DNA of 64,000 nt from positions 65,182,293 through 65,246,292 of the forward strand of contig CM055094.1 in NCBI GenBank assembly GCA_029204225.1, written 5' to 3'. Numbering within the stretch: the stretch's first letter is position 1; each line of letters opens with the position of its first letter. The translations under genes and the position numbers were made by a program. The DNA comes from Diphasiastrum complanatum (Eukaryota; Streptophyta; Lycopodiopsida; Lycopodiales; Lycopodiaceae). Below, piece after piece: positions 54,240 to 64,000 of this stretch. Under the pieces are notes generated by a model. It was not told the DNA's origin and searched no databases. It worked only from the letters and a program-made list of their open reading frames with translations.

Positions 54240-55700
54240 TAGAGTTAAATGGGGTCAACAAAAAACAACCCCTTGTAATACCGCCGTAGACGACCACCGT
54301 TGACGACAGTGTCTAGGAGTATTCTTTCAAGTGTTTGCAGCTAGACTGCACCATTAGGAAAGATTTTATTGATAACTTAAGGACCCCCACTTTTGAATTT
54401 TAATTTTCTGGGGTGCTTCTTAGATATATAAAGAAGCACTTGGTCACCTAAGTGTAAATCCTTGTTGCATAAGTGACGGTCATGTCAGGCCTTTTGGCGC
54501 CTTTTGTTAACTAGTTGTGCGTGGTAGGATATGAGTCTAGTTTCGCATAACTGCGCTAACGTAAATAGCCTGGTTTTTACTTGTTGCTCAATTGTAGCTT
54601 CCTCATAGAGATCTGTAGAGAAGGCTTCCATGACTCTTAGAGAAGGTACTAAGAACTCAACAGACATTACCACCTCTTGACCATACACGAGATGGAAAGG
54701 GGTAACCCACCTGTGGCTTTCTTTGGAGTTGTGTGGTAAGCCCAGATAGCTGAGAAGAGTTTTGTTTCCCAATTTGAGCGACTTGTCTCTACTATCTTTG
54801 TCAATATCTTACAGATCGTCTTGTAAGTGGACTTGGCCTGGCCATTACACCTAGGATAGTACAGTGTACTCTTTTGGTGAACTACAAGGTAATGGCTGAG
54901 CAAATGATCAATGACGACATTTAAGAAGTGCGTGCCATGATCACTAACTAGCTCAATAGGACAACCGAAATGTGTAATAATGTTTTTGTAAAGAAAACAC
55001 ACTACAGTCTTCGCGTTGGCGTCCTTTGTTGCTGACCCTCAACCCATTTAGTGGCGTAATCTATGGCTATTAAGATATAACGGGCCTGAGTGTGTTTCGT
55101 TGCTGGGCTGATTGGTCCAACAAAGTTGATTTCACATTTATGGTAGGCTTCGCCTTCTATAATGGGAGTCAAGGGTGTGAAGTCTGCTTTCATATTTTTC
55201 TTGGCTCGCTGACAGACATCACATGTTTTGGTGTCTTTAAATAATGATGGCCACCACAAGCCTGCTCGAAAAAAAAACTTAGCTATCGCTTCAGCAGAGA
55301 AGTGACTGTCGTCAATGCCCCCTCATGAGCTTGAGATATGATAGACCGTATCTCAGATTTATAAGCGCATTGTTGGATAATACCGTCAATGCCCCTTTTG
55401 TAAAGTTGTCCTGCTATTAGTTGAAAGGGCACTGCTTTAAGCAAATTTTTTTGTTTTGCAACTGTTTTCAGGCCTTCTTTGAGTCTGCCTATTGTTAGGA
55501 ACTGAGTGATTTCCTCAGCCCGTAAGGGTGTAGCATCAATTTGAAAAAGACATGCATCAAGTCCCTGTAGGGTTGCTCTTTTTCGGGGATTGGAGCGGAT
55601 AACAGACCGTCCGTATTTTCTTCCTTTCGCAAAAACTCATCTCTAAATGCCTTTGTTCCACTTTTGGGTCTAGGTAATCTTTGGATAAAGTGGAAGCTGT
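54240..55700 (-). pseudogene. Ty3/gypsy integrase (Tat/Athila-like), no reverse transcriptase
   Basis: Down the minus strand: a linker block with IDATPLRAEEITQFLTIGRL and VPFQLIAGQLYKRGIDGIIQ; after a frameshift the zinc-binding part (HFSAEAIAK, WWPSLFKDTKTCDVCQRAKK); then the core (55259-54667). The catalytic positions read INFVGP (Asp to Asn), LVSDHGTHFLN (Asp kept) and NGQAKSTYK (Glu to Lys). The C-terminal part has TPFHLVYGQE and ends around GGRLRRYYKG near 54250, with no chromodomain, as in Tat/Athila-type elements. Gag lies upstream at 55700-57290, and the reverse transcriptase and RNase H expected between them are deleted. It is inactive and non-autonomous. Confidence 0.87.
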
Positions 55701-57290
55701 CAATGGGCTTCCTTGATGGTCAGCTGATTTGTTAATGTGTTGCTATTGTTTCTGGTGTTGGCGCTGGGCTCTAATAAGAACTCGAACAGGTTTGGATGAT
55801 ATATGATGTGCTGGAAGGATCCTGTTAGGTTGTTTAGGATAGTCTTTGAAATTGTGTTTGCAAACACATTCTGGACACTCCGCATGGTATTGGTTTTTAA
55901 CTTTACAATCAGCCATGAAGTGGCCAGTTTGCCACACATAAAATAGCGGTTGCTCATTGGTCCCGTGGCAATAGCATAACCATCTTGGATGGTGAGCTGC
56001 GCTTGGCTTTTTGAGGTCATGGAATACTCATCTCTGTTGCACGAGAATGAGTTGTCACTTGGATATGGTTGAGAACTAGCAGATGGGAGTGTTGTATCGT
56101 GATTATATGTGTGATCGTAGGAGTTGTCCACAAGATGTGTTTGTGCAAATTCTCGAGGGTGTCTATGTTTTTGTGCTCCTGGATCAAGTTGTCCCTTTGG
56201 AGGTGGACCTAAGAGTGCCAGCTACTGCTGAGGTTCATGTCTAGGCCGTCGGGGCAACTCTTGTATATGGATTTGGTTGTTTCGTGGTGGATAGTGCTGA
56301 TTTTGGTTTTGTGAAACAAACTGTTGTCAAGGAGGTTGATAATGGCCCCTTGACTGGTTGTGAGACTGGTTCCTCGGGTTATGATAGCAATATAATGAGG
56401 TATGGCCCATAAAGTTGCAGATGTCGCATTTGATCAAGGAAGTATCCGAGACTGGTTGGTATGATGGGCACTCATTGCTAGTGTGTGCACCTCGACAGTG
56501 AGGGCACCAAGTATTCTCTCGTTGATGATGGATTTGGCCAGTAGGTAACTGACCCGACATGGAGCTCTGGATAGACTTGAGAGTATTTTGAAACTCTTTC
56601 GTGAGTTTCTCCATCTGTTGTTATTGTTGCTGCTAGTTAAGCAACTCCATTTGTATTTTTTGTAATTGTTCTCTTGTTTCCTCATTTGGTCAAGCTTCCT
56701 AGACAACAAGATGTGCTCTCCGTTCACGTGGCTCATCGACATCTGATCCCTCATCTTCTTCTTGAATGGCATCAAACATGGCTTGTTTCAATGATTTGTA
56801 TTCATCATTGGAGCAAAGTTCATGTCTTATCCATCGTGGGAGTCCAACGAGGAACCAAATGATGAGCATAGATTTGGTTGGTTGTTCATGTACCTAACTT
56901 TTTAATCTTTTAAATCATTTTATGTAGTCACGTACTTTCTCATCTTTTGTCATTTTGATGTTACTTAGCCTGACAAAAGAACTTTTGATCAGACAAAAGG
57001 ACTTGAATCATCTAATGAATGCTTTCTTCAAGAGTGACCAGTCTCGTTTATCGTCGCAATCAAGGTTAAAAAACCATTCTCGTGCTCAATCGATCATGGT
57101 CATCGAGAAGAGCTAGACCGTGGCTTTTGGTGATGTCTCGCCATAGACATCACATGCATTCTCAAAGACTTGAAAAAATCTTTGAGGGCCAGTGCTGTCG
57201 TCATACTTAGGTAAATCTAACTTTGGAGTACGTTTATCGTTCAAATGGGATAGTTGAGGGCTCATGGATTTGGGACTTCATCCTAGAATA
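55700..57290 (-). pseudogene. Ty3/gypsy gag with three zinc-knuckle-like motifs
   Basis: 57240-56900 reads, with several frame changes, the same capsid block as at 7350-7904 (YGETSPK, LFSMTM, DWSLLKKAFIR). 56860-56620 continues with GLPRWIRHELCSNDEYKSLK and a Glu/Asp-rich stretch. The nucleocapsid part (56614-55700) has WCPHCRGAHTSNEC, then CDICNFMGHTSLYC, and a third motif (FMCG...GHFMADC) split by a frameshift. Further Cys pairs (CPECVC) follow. Three knuckles are more than the one or two usual for plant gypsy Gag. The frame leads, after the deleted reverse transcriptase, to the integrase region. Confidence 0.82.
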
Positions 57291-57419
57291 TCTATTGAAT
57301 CGAGCTTGTTCGGTAGATGGAGAGACCATCTCTGGTGGATAGTCCTCTGCAGAATTTGGATCATAAGGACAATCGATAGTAAATCTAGAGTACTTGAGGA
57401 TTAATGAAAAACCCGAACG

Positions 57420-58040
57420 TTTTGAATCCCTAAGGGTTTAGGGTCAAAACGAAAATGCGACAATTGATGGTTATGCCCAAAAACCGAAAAGTGCGACAGA
57501 TTAGGGTTGTGACAAAGCGAAAAACTTGAAGGTGGGAAAAAGCGAAAAATGCGAAGGTTGTGAAATCCCAAAAAAATGTGATTTTTAGGCTTGAAAAGGA
57601 TGGAAATATTGTTTTTTTTTTTTTTTCAAAAATTAAGACAGAGTGAGTGCTACAAAAAGCGAAAAATGCGAATGTTGCAAAAATGAAAAATGCGATACAG
57701 TTTATGGTTGTGACAATGCGAAAAACGTGATGATTTTGTGTTATGGATGAAAAATGCGAAGGTTGAGGTTCGAAAAATCCGAAAAATTTTGAGGAGCAGA
57801 AATGCGAAAAATTTTGTGGGCTATGGAGAAAGCCGATGAATGCGAAGGTCTTGGGTGGGGAAAAAATAGACAAAAACAAAGGTTTTAGTAGCAAAGCGAA
57901 TAATGCGAAGGTATTGGGTGACTGAAAGATCGAAGAGCGAAAAAAACGAAGGTTTCTGGTGGTTGAAAAGCCAAAAATAGCAAAGGTTTTGGGTGGTTGA
58001 AAAACTGAAAATAGTGAAGGTTAGGGATATGATGTATATG
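57420..58040 (-). repeat. Leader of the second gypsy element: GCGAAAAATGCGAAGG-type repeats
   Basis: On the plus strand GCGAAAAATGCGAAGGTT and many variants recur about ten or more times, mixed with GGTTTTGGGTGGTTGAAAA. Spacing is irregular. It occupies the same position relative to gag as the iterated leader at 7905-8470. Frames crossing it (57430-57894 minus, Phe-rich) are artefacts of the repeat. Confidence 0.7.
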
Positions 58041-58049
58041 GTCGGAAGG

Positions 58050-58250
58050 AATGGCCACAGTCGAGATTTGGACAAATGTCCTCGGTTGAGATGTGATAGA
58101 AAATCCTTGGTGGAGATCAAATGACCTCAGTTGAGAGTTGATAGAAAATCCTCAGTTGAGATTTGAACAAATGGGTGCGGTCGAGATCAAAAGGAATGCC
58201 TTTGGTTGAGATCGTGACGGAAGACGTCGAGCGAGATTTGACAAAAGTCT
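58050..58250. repeat. Minisatellite of about 25 bp, eight imperfect units
   Basis: Units of the type CCTCGGTTGAGATTTGA followed by AYAAAAT repeat with variation from about 58058 to 58245. Most contain GTYGAGAT or GTTGAGA. They end at the perfect hairpin at 58253. Confidence 0.7.
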
Positions 58251-58252
58251 CT

Positions 58253-58287
58253 GGAGGACACTCTATCAAAATGATAGAGTGTCCTCC
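58253..58287. repeat. Perfect 16-bp hairpin
   Basis: GGAGGACACTCTATCA (58253-58268) and TGATAGAGTGTCCTCC (58272-58287) pair completely around an AAA loop. Confidence 0.97.
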
Positions 58288-58689
58288 TCTCTATTAAGCA
58301 TGAAAATAGTGTACAAATGGTGCCTTTTTAAAGAATGGGAAAGGCCCTTGCCCAAAATCCTATTGGCTAATATCTACATTGATCCTATCCATTCATCTTG
58401 GGCCCAACTTTATCCAAGGGTCCACAAAAAGTACATTAAAGTTCACAAGATTCATGTGAGTCCCAATTTGGACCCAACTCTAAAAAGTAATCTCTAAGTT
58501 TGAAAATGACTTTGGGCCTCTAGTTTTATTTTAATTCAAAGGCCCAAGTCTATTTTATTTTATTTACACTCAAGCTTGCGTGCTCATTGGGCCATGAGCT
58601 TATACGCGCAGGATGCCATGCCCTTGCAACACGTTTTATTGGTCGATTTTATTTATTTACATTTCGTTGGGAATACCCCCAGCAGGACC
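58288..58689 (-). mobile_element. Probable LTR or flank between gypsy leader and ORF-X
   Basis: No coding is seen. 58595-58625 shares GCTTATACGC and CAGGATGCCATGC with 10248-10275 in the other gypsy LTR, so part of this is probably LTR. No primer site of the GGCAACGNCGCCA form was found next to it, and both edges are uncertain. Confidence 0.4.
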
Positions 58690-61600
58690 CACGGCCTGAA
58701 GTAGTGCCGATCCCTCGGCACTCTGCTGGTTCAGTAGAGAGTCTTGTTGGCCCACCTCTGTTGGATCAGGTAGGTTGTGACGTCTTCCATAAAGTTGAGG
58801 CGGTCCAGTTTCTTCAAGTCCTTGGGCATGTGAAGGGACTTGTGGACTCCTGTAAGCCAATCTTGGTTGACCCACGTTTGGAATCTGCGTGTGCATGGAT
58901 CGCCAAGAAGGGCAGCTCGGTAATACACACGAGCGACTGGCAACTGATCTTCGACTTTGTCGAAAGGTAGCGCCTTATTAAGATCAAGGAATATGGGGGG
59001 GAGAAAATTGTCCCATTTAGTTTCGATCCCCATTAAATGCTCTAAGTCCCGGGCGTAAGTGGTTGCCCCGCGGACTGTTGGATCAGGGCAGTTGAAATAG
59101 TGATTTGTGAATGTGGTGAGAGCCCTTCTGGCATCTACATCCATAGTCCAACTGTACTATGATGGAATGATCGGCCAATTGAAGTTTTGAATTGTGATTT
59201 TGTTCAAAGGGGTGCCGCATTCCGCCCATTTGGATTGTCGTGTACATGGCGGGAAATGCGCATTCACCCATAATTGTTGTGGACTTGTCACGTAGGCCCT
59301 AATGGCCCAGGGGTCTCTTTCAAATAGCTACTGACGCCACTTTGGTTGTGGTTGGAGGGCGGGTAATGCTTGCAGCTCCTTGCCCTTTATTGTTTGAGCT
59401 GAAAACGATATCTGCCAGCCGCCTCTTGACGACTCGTGGGGATACTTTGATAGGAATTCATTTATTTTCTCCTCCACGGACTTTGGTCTTCGGAAGGCCC
59501 AGTTGGCAGATATGGTGCACGAACCTCTGGATGATGTTACCTGTCCTTCTTCTTGGCTTTGGATGGTACTTGCGCCTTGCGCCTTGGTCTCGCGTCTCCA
59601 CGCCCGTATTTGTTGGTCTTTGGTCTTGGCCTTCGGACCCTTGATCTTGGCTAAATCTCCCTGCTGCTTGTTGGCTTTGGTCCTGGCTTGAACTGGAATG
59701 TGCAGCGTCAAAAACAGGTGGCGGTGGAATTATCACAGGGGTGGACTGGGCCTTTTTCTCCATGAACTATTGGCAAGCCTTGAGGGCTTGTTTGGCCTGG
59801 GCGAGCTCGTGAGTTGCGCTTGTTCGATATTTATTGAACTCTGCCTGGTAGCTGTTTAAGGTTTGGCTATAGACCTGTACCTGATGCCAAAAGAGATTCA
59901 TTTATGATTCAAATAGCGGCCTTGAGTCTGGTGCAGGTTGAGCTAACCAGACGAACTTTTCATTTTGTAGGACTTTTCTGCTTCTTAAATTTGTAGTTGC
60001 GCCTAGAGTGGAGCAAGCCGTTGGAACGCTTTGGATTGAAGCTCCCCCACCTTCGTGGAGGCCTCTGTCAGCACTTTGGAGAGGCTTTGGATGTATAGAC
60101 TGAGGCCCTCCTCCTTCTGTTGCAGCTTGGCAATCTCCCGTTGCCCTTCTTGTTCATGTTGTTGAGCTAGAATCAGCTTGTGCTACAGCTTTGTGAGTTC
60201 CACTCGCAGCTGTGTGTTGCTTGTTGCTAGGTGTAGTACCCTGCCTTCCAAAATAGCTTTGGCCGCTATCGCCTCCAGGATGTATTTGCCCAGAGTCTGG
60301 TATGCCATCGTTAAGTCGGTGGGAGCAGCCGGTACACTAGCACTGGTAGGGGCTTGTGTTGTATCGGCCCCGACGACTTGTGGAGTTCCCTTGTCATCAT
60401 CTTCAGTGAGATTCTTGTTGGACCTGATGTCATCTGGGGCGGTGGGATCAGTTCGATCTGGCGATGGTATGAAAATGGTTTGAACAAATATGTCATCAAG
60501 CAATGGCTGGTTGCCCTTGGCAACCTTTGGTGGAGAAGCAGGTGGGGTGCGAGAAGCAACATTGGAAACGAGGTTGAGGACAGTTTGTCCAAACGAGAGA
60601 ATGGGAGGTACAGAGGGGAACTGAAGGGTGGTGTGGAGTATGGAGGAAGGCGAGGATGGAACAGAAAGGGTCTGGCATGGGGGTGAAAAAATGATGACTT
60701 GCATCCACGCCAGAGTGTCGGGAGACAACTGAGAATCGGAGAGATTAAACGTGAGGGGAGCGATGGTGACGGCAGGAGTGATGGAGGATGCGATGGTGAT
60801 GGACGAAGTAGTGGATAATGGAACAGAAATGGAAGTGGTATCAACAGAGGAAACGAGGATGGACACAGAAACAATTGTCGATGGAACAGAAGAGAAGTAG
60901 TGAAAACAGAGACCGGAGTGGAGGGTTGTACGGAAGAAGTGGCGGTGGTTGATGGAGACGTTAGTGTGGTGGTGGTGGTGCGTCTTCGGGTAGCAGGTGG
61001 AGATGAAGATGTAGAGGCAGCGCCACACATTCGTTTGTTGGCTGTTGTGTCAGTAATTGCAGGTTGGGAGGAGGTGGATGCTTGAGATGGCGGATAGAGG
61101 TTAGTGTGCGGCACGGTGGAAGACAAAAGGGATGAGCGGTGGAAACCGTGCACTTTTGCCTTGAGAAGTGCGTAGATAAAATTACACAACAGGGGCCCTG
61201 CTGCGATACGCTTACGGTTGTTGGGTTTAATGGAGATGGTTAGTTTGCGAATGAGGAAGCTATGCCAGTCCTATGGCACAACTGAGGGGCCAAGGAATTC
61301 CAAAAAGGATTCCACTATCTGACTCAGCAGCTTGGACTGGATTCTATCCTTGCGAAATGTTGAAATAACCAGAAAGTTATTCAACATATGTGCAGCCGCC
61401 TGAATGATGAGTTCCGTGATAGCATCTATCAGGTAACCATTGTTAGTCTGGATTGGAATTTCTGGTGCAGTTTGGATGACGAAAGGTTTGATCAGAGTTT
61501 TGGCTTGACGATGGGAGATGGGCTGACGGTCACCGGACATAATGCCAATGGTGACCATCGAGTTTGCATTAATCCTGACCTTGTACATGGTACCTTGGTA

Positions 61601-61764
61601 TAGGAATTGGAAGAGTGTCTTCGGCGCTTCCCAGGTGGCGTAAGCATGAAGGGCGAGGCCCATGTTAATCTCAGAATGAAAAAGTGTCGGGAAAAATCCC
61701 ATTGCCTCAAGAAGTGGGCCGGCTGTCCGTAGCCATGAGAGTCTTCAGAGGATGAGGAGGCCAT
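58690..61764 (-). pseudogene. ORF-X: large unrecognised retroelement-associated protein
   Basis: No family was recognised. The minus-strand ATG at 61764 (MASSSSEDSHGYGQPAHFLR) gives, after a frameshift near 61700, an N-terminal module (EINMGLALHAYATWEAPKTL; later DRQPISHRQAKTLIKPFVIQ), a stop at 61271 and a basic end with RKRIAAGPLLCNFIYALLK. 61150-60480 is a Pro/Ser/Thr-rich linker with frame changes. 60330 to about 59770 is a probable coiled coil (AILEGRVLHLATSNTQLRVE, then GQREIAKLQQKEEGLSLYIQ), broken by several stops. 59750-59560 is Gln/Ser-rich. 59500-58690 is the C-terminal module (WAFRRPKSVEEKINEFL, GGWQISFS, TMDVDARRAL, ETKWDNFLPPIFLDLN, RDRHYFRPWVL). The original length would be about 1000 residues. 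A second copy of the C-terminal part lies at 17470-18150. It could be an extra ORF of a gypsy element, as some Tat elements carry, or a Gag-like protein. That is inference. Confidence 0.6.
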
Positions 61765-62640
61765 GTTAGCAGTGATAGTTAGAAGACGAAAAAGTAGAAA
61801 AAATGGTGGAAAAGGTAAAAAGGTGTGGAAATGACAAAAAACTGTGAATAACGAGTGTTGGATGGCAAGAAATGTAGTTCAGAGCGTAGATCTGTGTTCA
61901 GTCTGAGCAGATGATAGCTGGTAGGAAGTTTGGTTGCAAACAAAGAACTTGAAAATTTCAGTGTAAATTTCAGCAGAGCTTCGCCAGCAAAGGTGACAAA
62001 TTACTCGAATTCAGCCCATATATAGCGGAATTTAGAGTGCGTATTGGTGAAATCCACTTTACCTTGCTCAGTTCCACCCAAATTTTGGCAGGGACCATCT
62101 TCACAAAATTCTAAGACCTCAAAGAAGTCTGCGAGAGTTTAGAGGGTGATTTGACTGCCATGCAAAGGTTTTGCGAGGGTTAAGACTGTTTGCGAGGATT
62201 CAACTCTCGCAGGAAGTGATCTCCGCACAACATGTTCCTGTGATTGTATTTTCAAGATTAGACCATGCAGGCAGGCTAGTTTCACTACTCTGATTCCATT
62301 TAGGCACCTTGCGAGGGTTGGTAGGATAATCTTGATGCCTTGCAAGGGTTCTGAAGATTCAGATTCTGGGAACCCTCACACACACTAAAAAAATGATGAT
62401 TCCTCCATCAAGAGCTCTCATAGAGACTTTTAGAGATGCATCTGGGTCAGATCTAGTGACTGTCCAAGTTTCAAGAGCTATCTCCCAGGGGATCTCCAAA
62501 AATCATGAAAAAAGTGCCTTTGAATTTTCTTATTGTGTGGGAGCTCTTACGAGATCCCAGACACTCGACTACGCATCACATAACATATTTTATTCTAGCA
62601 ATCAAGAGACACAGCACAAGGCCAAGAGATACACAAAATA
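61765..62640 (-). repeat. Leader upstream of ORF-X with TGCGAGRGTT motif
   Basis: On the plus strand CTGCGAGAGTT, TTGCGAGGGTT, TTGCGAGGATT, CTTGCGAGGGTT and CTTGCAAGGGTT lie at about 62126, 62166, 62186, 62307 and 62337. Reverse forms AACTCTCGCAG and AACCCTCACAC lie at about 62202 and 62371. No primer site was recognised. Confidence 0.55.
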
Positions 62641-64000
62641 GGACGACTATATTGTCAGTTTGGTTTTAGAGCGAGATCGTCAATGTCTCGCTCATTGGCG
62701 GATTGACTCTCTACTCTTTCGATGTGTTCTGCTCGTTGGCAGACTTTCATGCATAGCTATGGTATTTTTTTTTCTTTCTTACTCTATTCGCTACGTCTCT
62801 CTCTGTTTCTTATAGATCTTTGTATTCAGTATCTCTCTTCTTCTTGGTTATGATCCAGAGAGGATCGGTTATACCTCCATTGTGTGGAGTTTACAAGATA
62901 GCTAAACGTAGAATCACAAGACTAGTTAACGCTAATCAACTAGTTAGTTAGTCTCCGTCGTTGCTATTCGTTTCAGCTAGGCATGAAGCCTGTTGAGCTG
63001 CTAGTTGACAGCGCAAAAGATTTCTCTTCGTGTGTTTTTGTTCTTTTCGCTGTTTTCGTTTTGCGTCCATTCTGCGCTTTGCGGTCCTGGAGGTGTGTCT
63101 ACGATTCGCGATTGATTCGCGAATCGTTTGTGCTTTGAGTCAAAGACACGTTGACTGTCGCGAATTATTCTCGTTCGACCTTCGTGTCTTGTTTGTACTG
63201 CGAGAAAGTTGTAGGAGTTCACGATGAAAGTTTGAATAAATCAAACTAATATTAGTGTCTTCAATTGGGATTGTATCTGATCTATCTACTAATAGAACAA
63301 TATTAGCTCTGATTGAACTTGCATGTAGAAACTATATGCGGGAGCCAGAGACAACTTAAGACAATTTTTAGACAAATAGATACTATTGATTAAAAACGAA
63401 TTTATAATTCTGAATTTGAATAAGTATACATCTCTTGTTGTCTTATCTCGCTGTTGTGTCTCTAATTGAGTGAATTTGAGAATCTCTTCAGTTTGAGTGT
63501 CTGAGAGTTTTTTACAACGAATAGTGCACATGTATTTATATTGTTACAGGACAAGTCTTTTGGCCTTTTATTTACAGGCCTTTTTGGCCTTTTAATGCTG
63601 TAACAGTAGATATCTAACCAATTTTAGGGGTTTTTTTCCTTGCCTATCCTCAACCCAAGATCTAATCAATCTAGCATCAGGGAGATGAAGCTAGTTGTCA
63701 CACGTAGATTTGTTCCCATGAGAGCGATAACATAGTTCAGATTTCAGCACGAATGGAAGATCCAGATCTAACTCTAACATCCATTAACCCTAAGCATTAA
63801 TACTACATCCACAATGAAGATAGCTTACTCTTTCTCTCTCTCCCTTTCTCTTTCACAAAAGGTATAAAAACATGCAATCCCAATAACAATCAGATCCAAC
63901 AATAAGCAAAACACAATAAAAGCATAAGAGATGGAGGAAAAGTGATAGAGAGCAAGGACATTTATAAATCTATTTCACAAGAGAACCAATTTGCTTTATT
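62641..64000. other. No gene recognised; palindrome at 63101-63127
   Basis: ACGATTCGCGA (63101-63111) and TCGCGAATCGT (63117-63127) form a perfect 11-base stem with a 5-base loop. The TTCGTGT-rich composition around 63020-63220 resembles that at 3550-3780, near the end of the minus-strand copia, which could point to shared LTR sequence, but I could not align them. The rest is AT-rich with no coding. Confidence 0.4.

Noticed and set aside
57430-57894. 154-codon Phe-rich minus-strand frame
   Set aside because: Its repeated FAFF-type product mirrors the GCGAAAAATGCGAAGG leader repeats.
60311-61189. 292-codon Pro/Ser/Leu-rich minus-strand frame
   Set aside because: Its first part belongs to ORF-X, but downstream of about 60900 the alternate frame (60183-61028) leads into the coiled coil and is the likelier coding phase.

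Overview
The window looks like a piece of a large, repeat-rich land-plant nuclear genome. The evidence is a multi-exon plant-specific DUF936 gene, plant-type Ty1/copia and Ty3/gypsy elements with initiator-Met and Asp tRNA primer binding sites, a 6.6 kb intron, and very long (GA/CT)n arrays. A fern, lycophyte or gymnosperm would fit, but nothing seen here settles the lineage.

Only one convincing host gene is present: a four-exon, plus-strand gene at 37411-47508. It encodes a protein of about 905 residues with an N-terminal DUF936 domain and the C-terminal region typical of that family. Its third intron appears to use a GC-AG splice pair and carries an LTR-retrotransposon primer site. Upstream, 35.7-36.2 kb is rich in ACGT-core (G-box/ABRE-like) sites.

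Nearly everything else is decayed mobile DNA. Region by region: a hAT transposase scrap and a gypsy protease (1.2-2.8 kb, minus); a copia element with an in-frame integrase deletion (3.6-6.9 kb, minus); a gypsy gag with long leader, primer site and LTR (7.35-10.3 kb, minus); copia scraps and two dinucleotide arrays (10.3-13.8 kb); a gypsy-like leader, gag scrap and a fragment of an unrecognised ORF, here called ORF-X (16.2-18.2 kb, plus); a copia gag with primer site (18.9-19.8 kb, plus). The stretch 20-34 kb is mostly featureless AT-rich DNA with local duplications and three (CT)n arrays. The host gene follows. Then come head-to-head copia remnants, including a 650-codon chimeric frame with its own LTR (50.8-54.0 kb); a gypsy element lacking reverse transcriptase (54.2-58.3 kb, minus); and a nearly full-length but broken ORF-X (58.7-61.8 kb, minus).

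The best candidate for something undescribed is ORF-X. It is a large retroelement-associated protein with an N-terminal folded module, a Pro/Ser/Thr-rich linker, a long coiled coil, a Gln-rich linker and a conserved C-terminal module. It occurs twice, each time behind a leader full of a repeated TGYGAGRGTT-type motif, and I cannot assign it to a known family. Second is the 650-codon copia chimera, which stays open for some 350 codons past a destroyed reverse-transcriptase motif.

Two themes recur. Elements show stop codons of the TGG to TGA and CAG to TAG kind, consistent with methylation-driven decay. Several duplicated segments differ mainly in the length of a dinucleotide tract, giving natural before-and-after pairs for microsatellite growth. 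All alignments here were made by eye.
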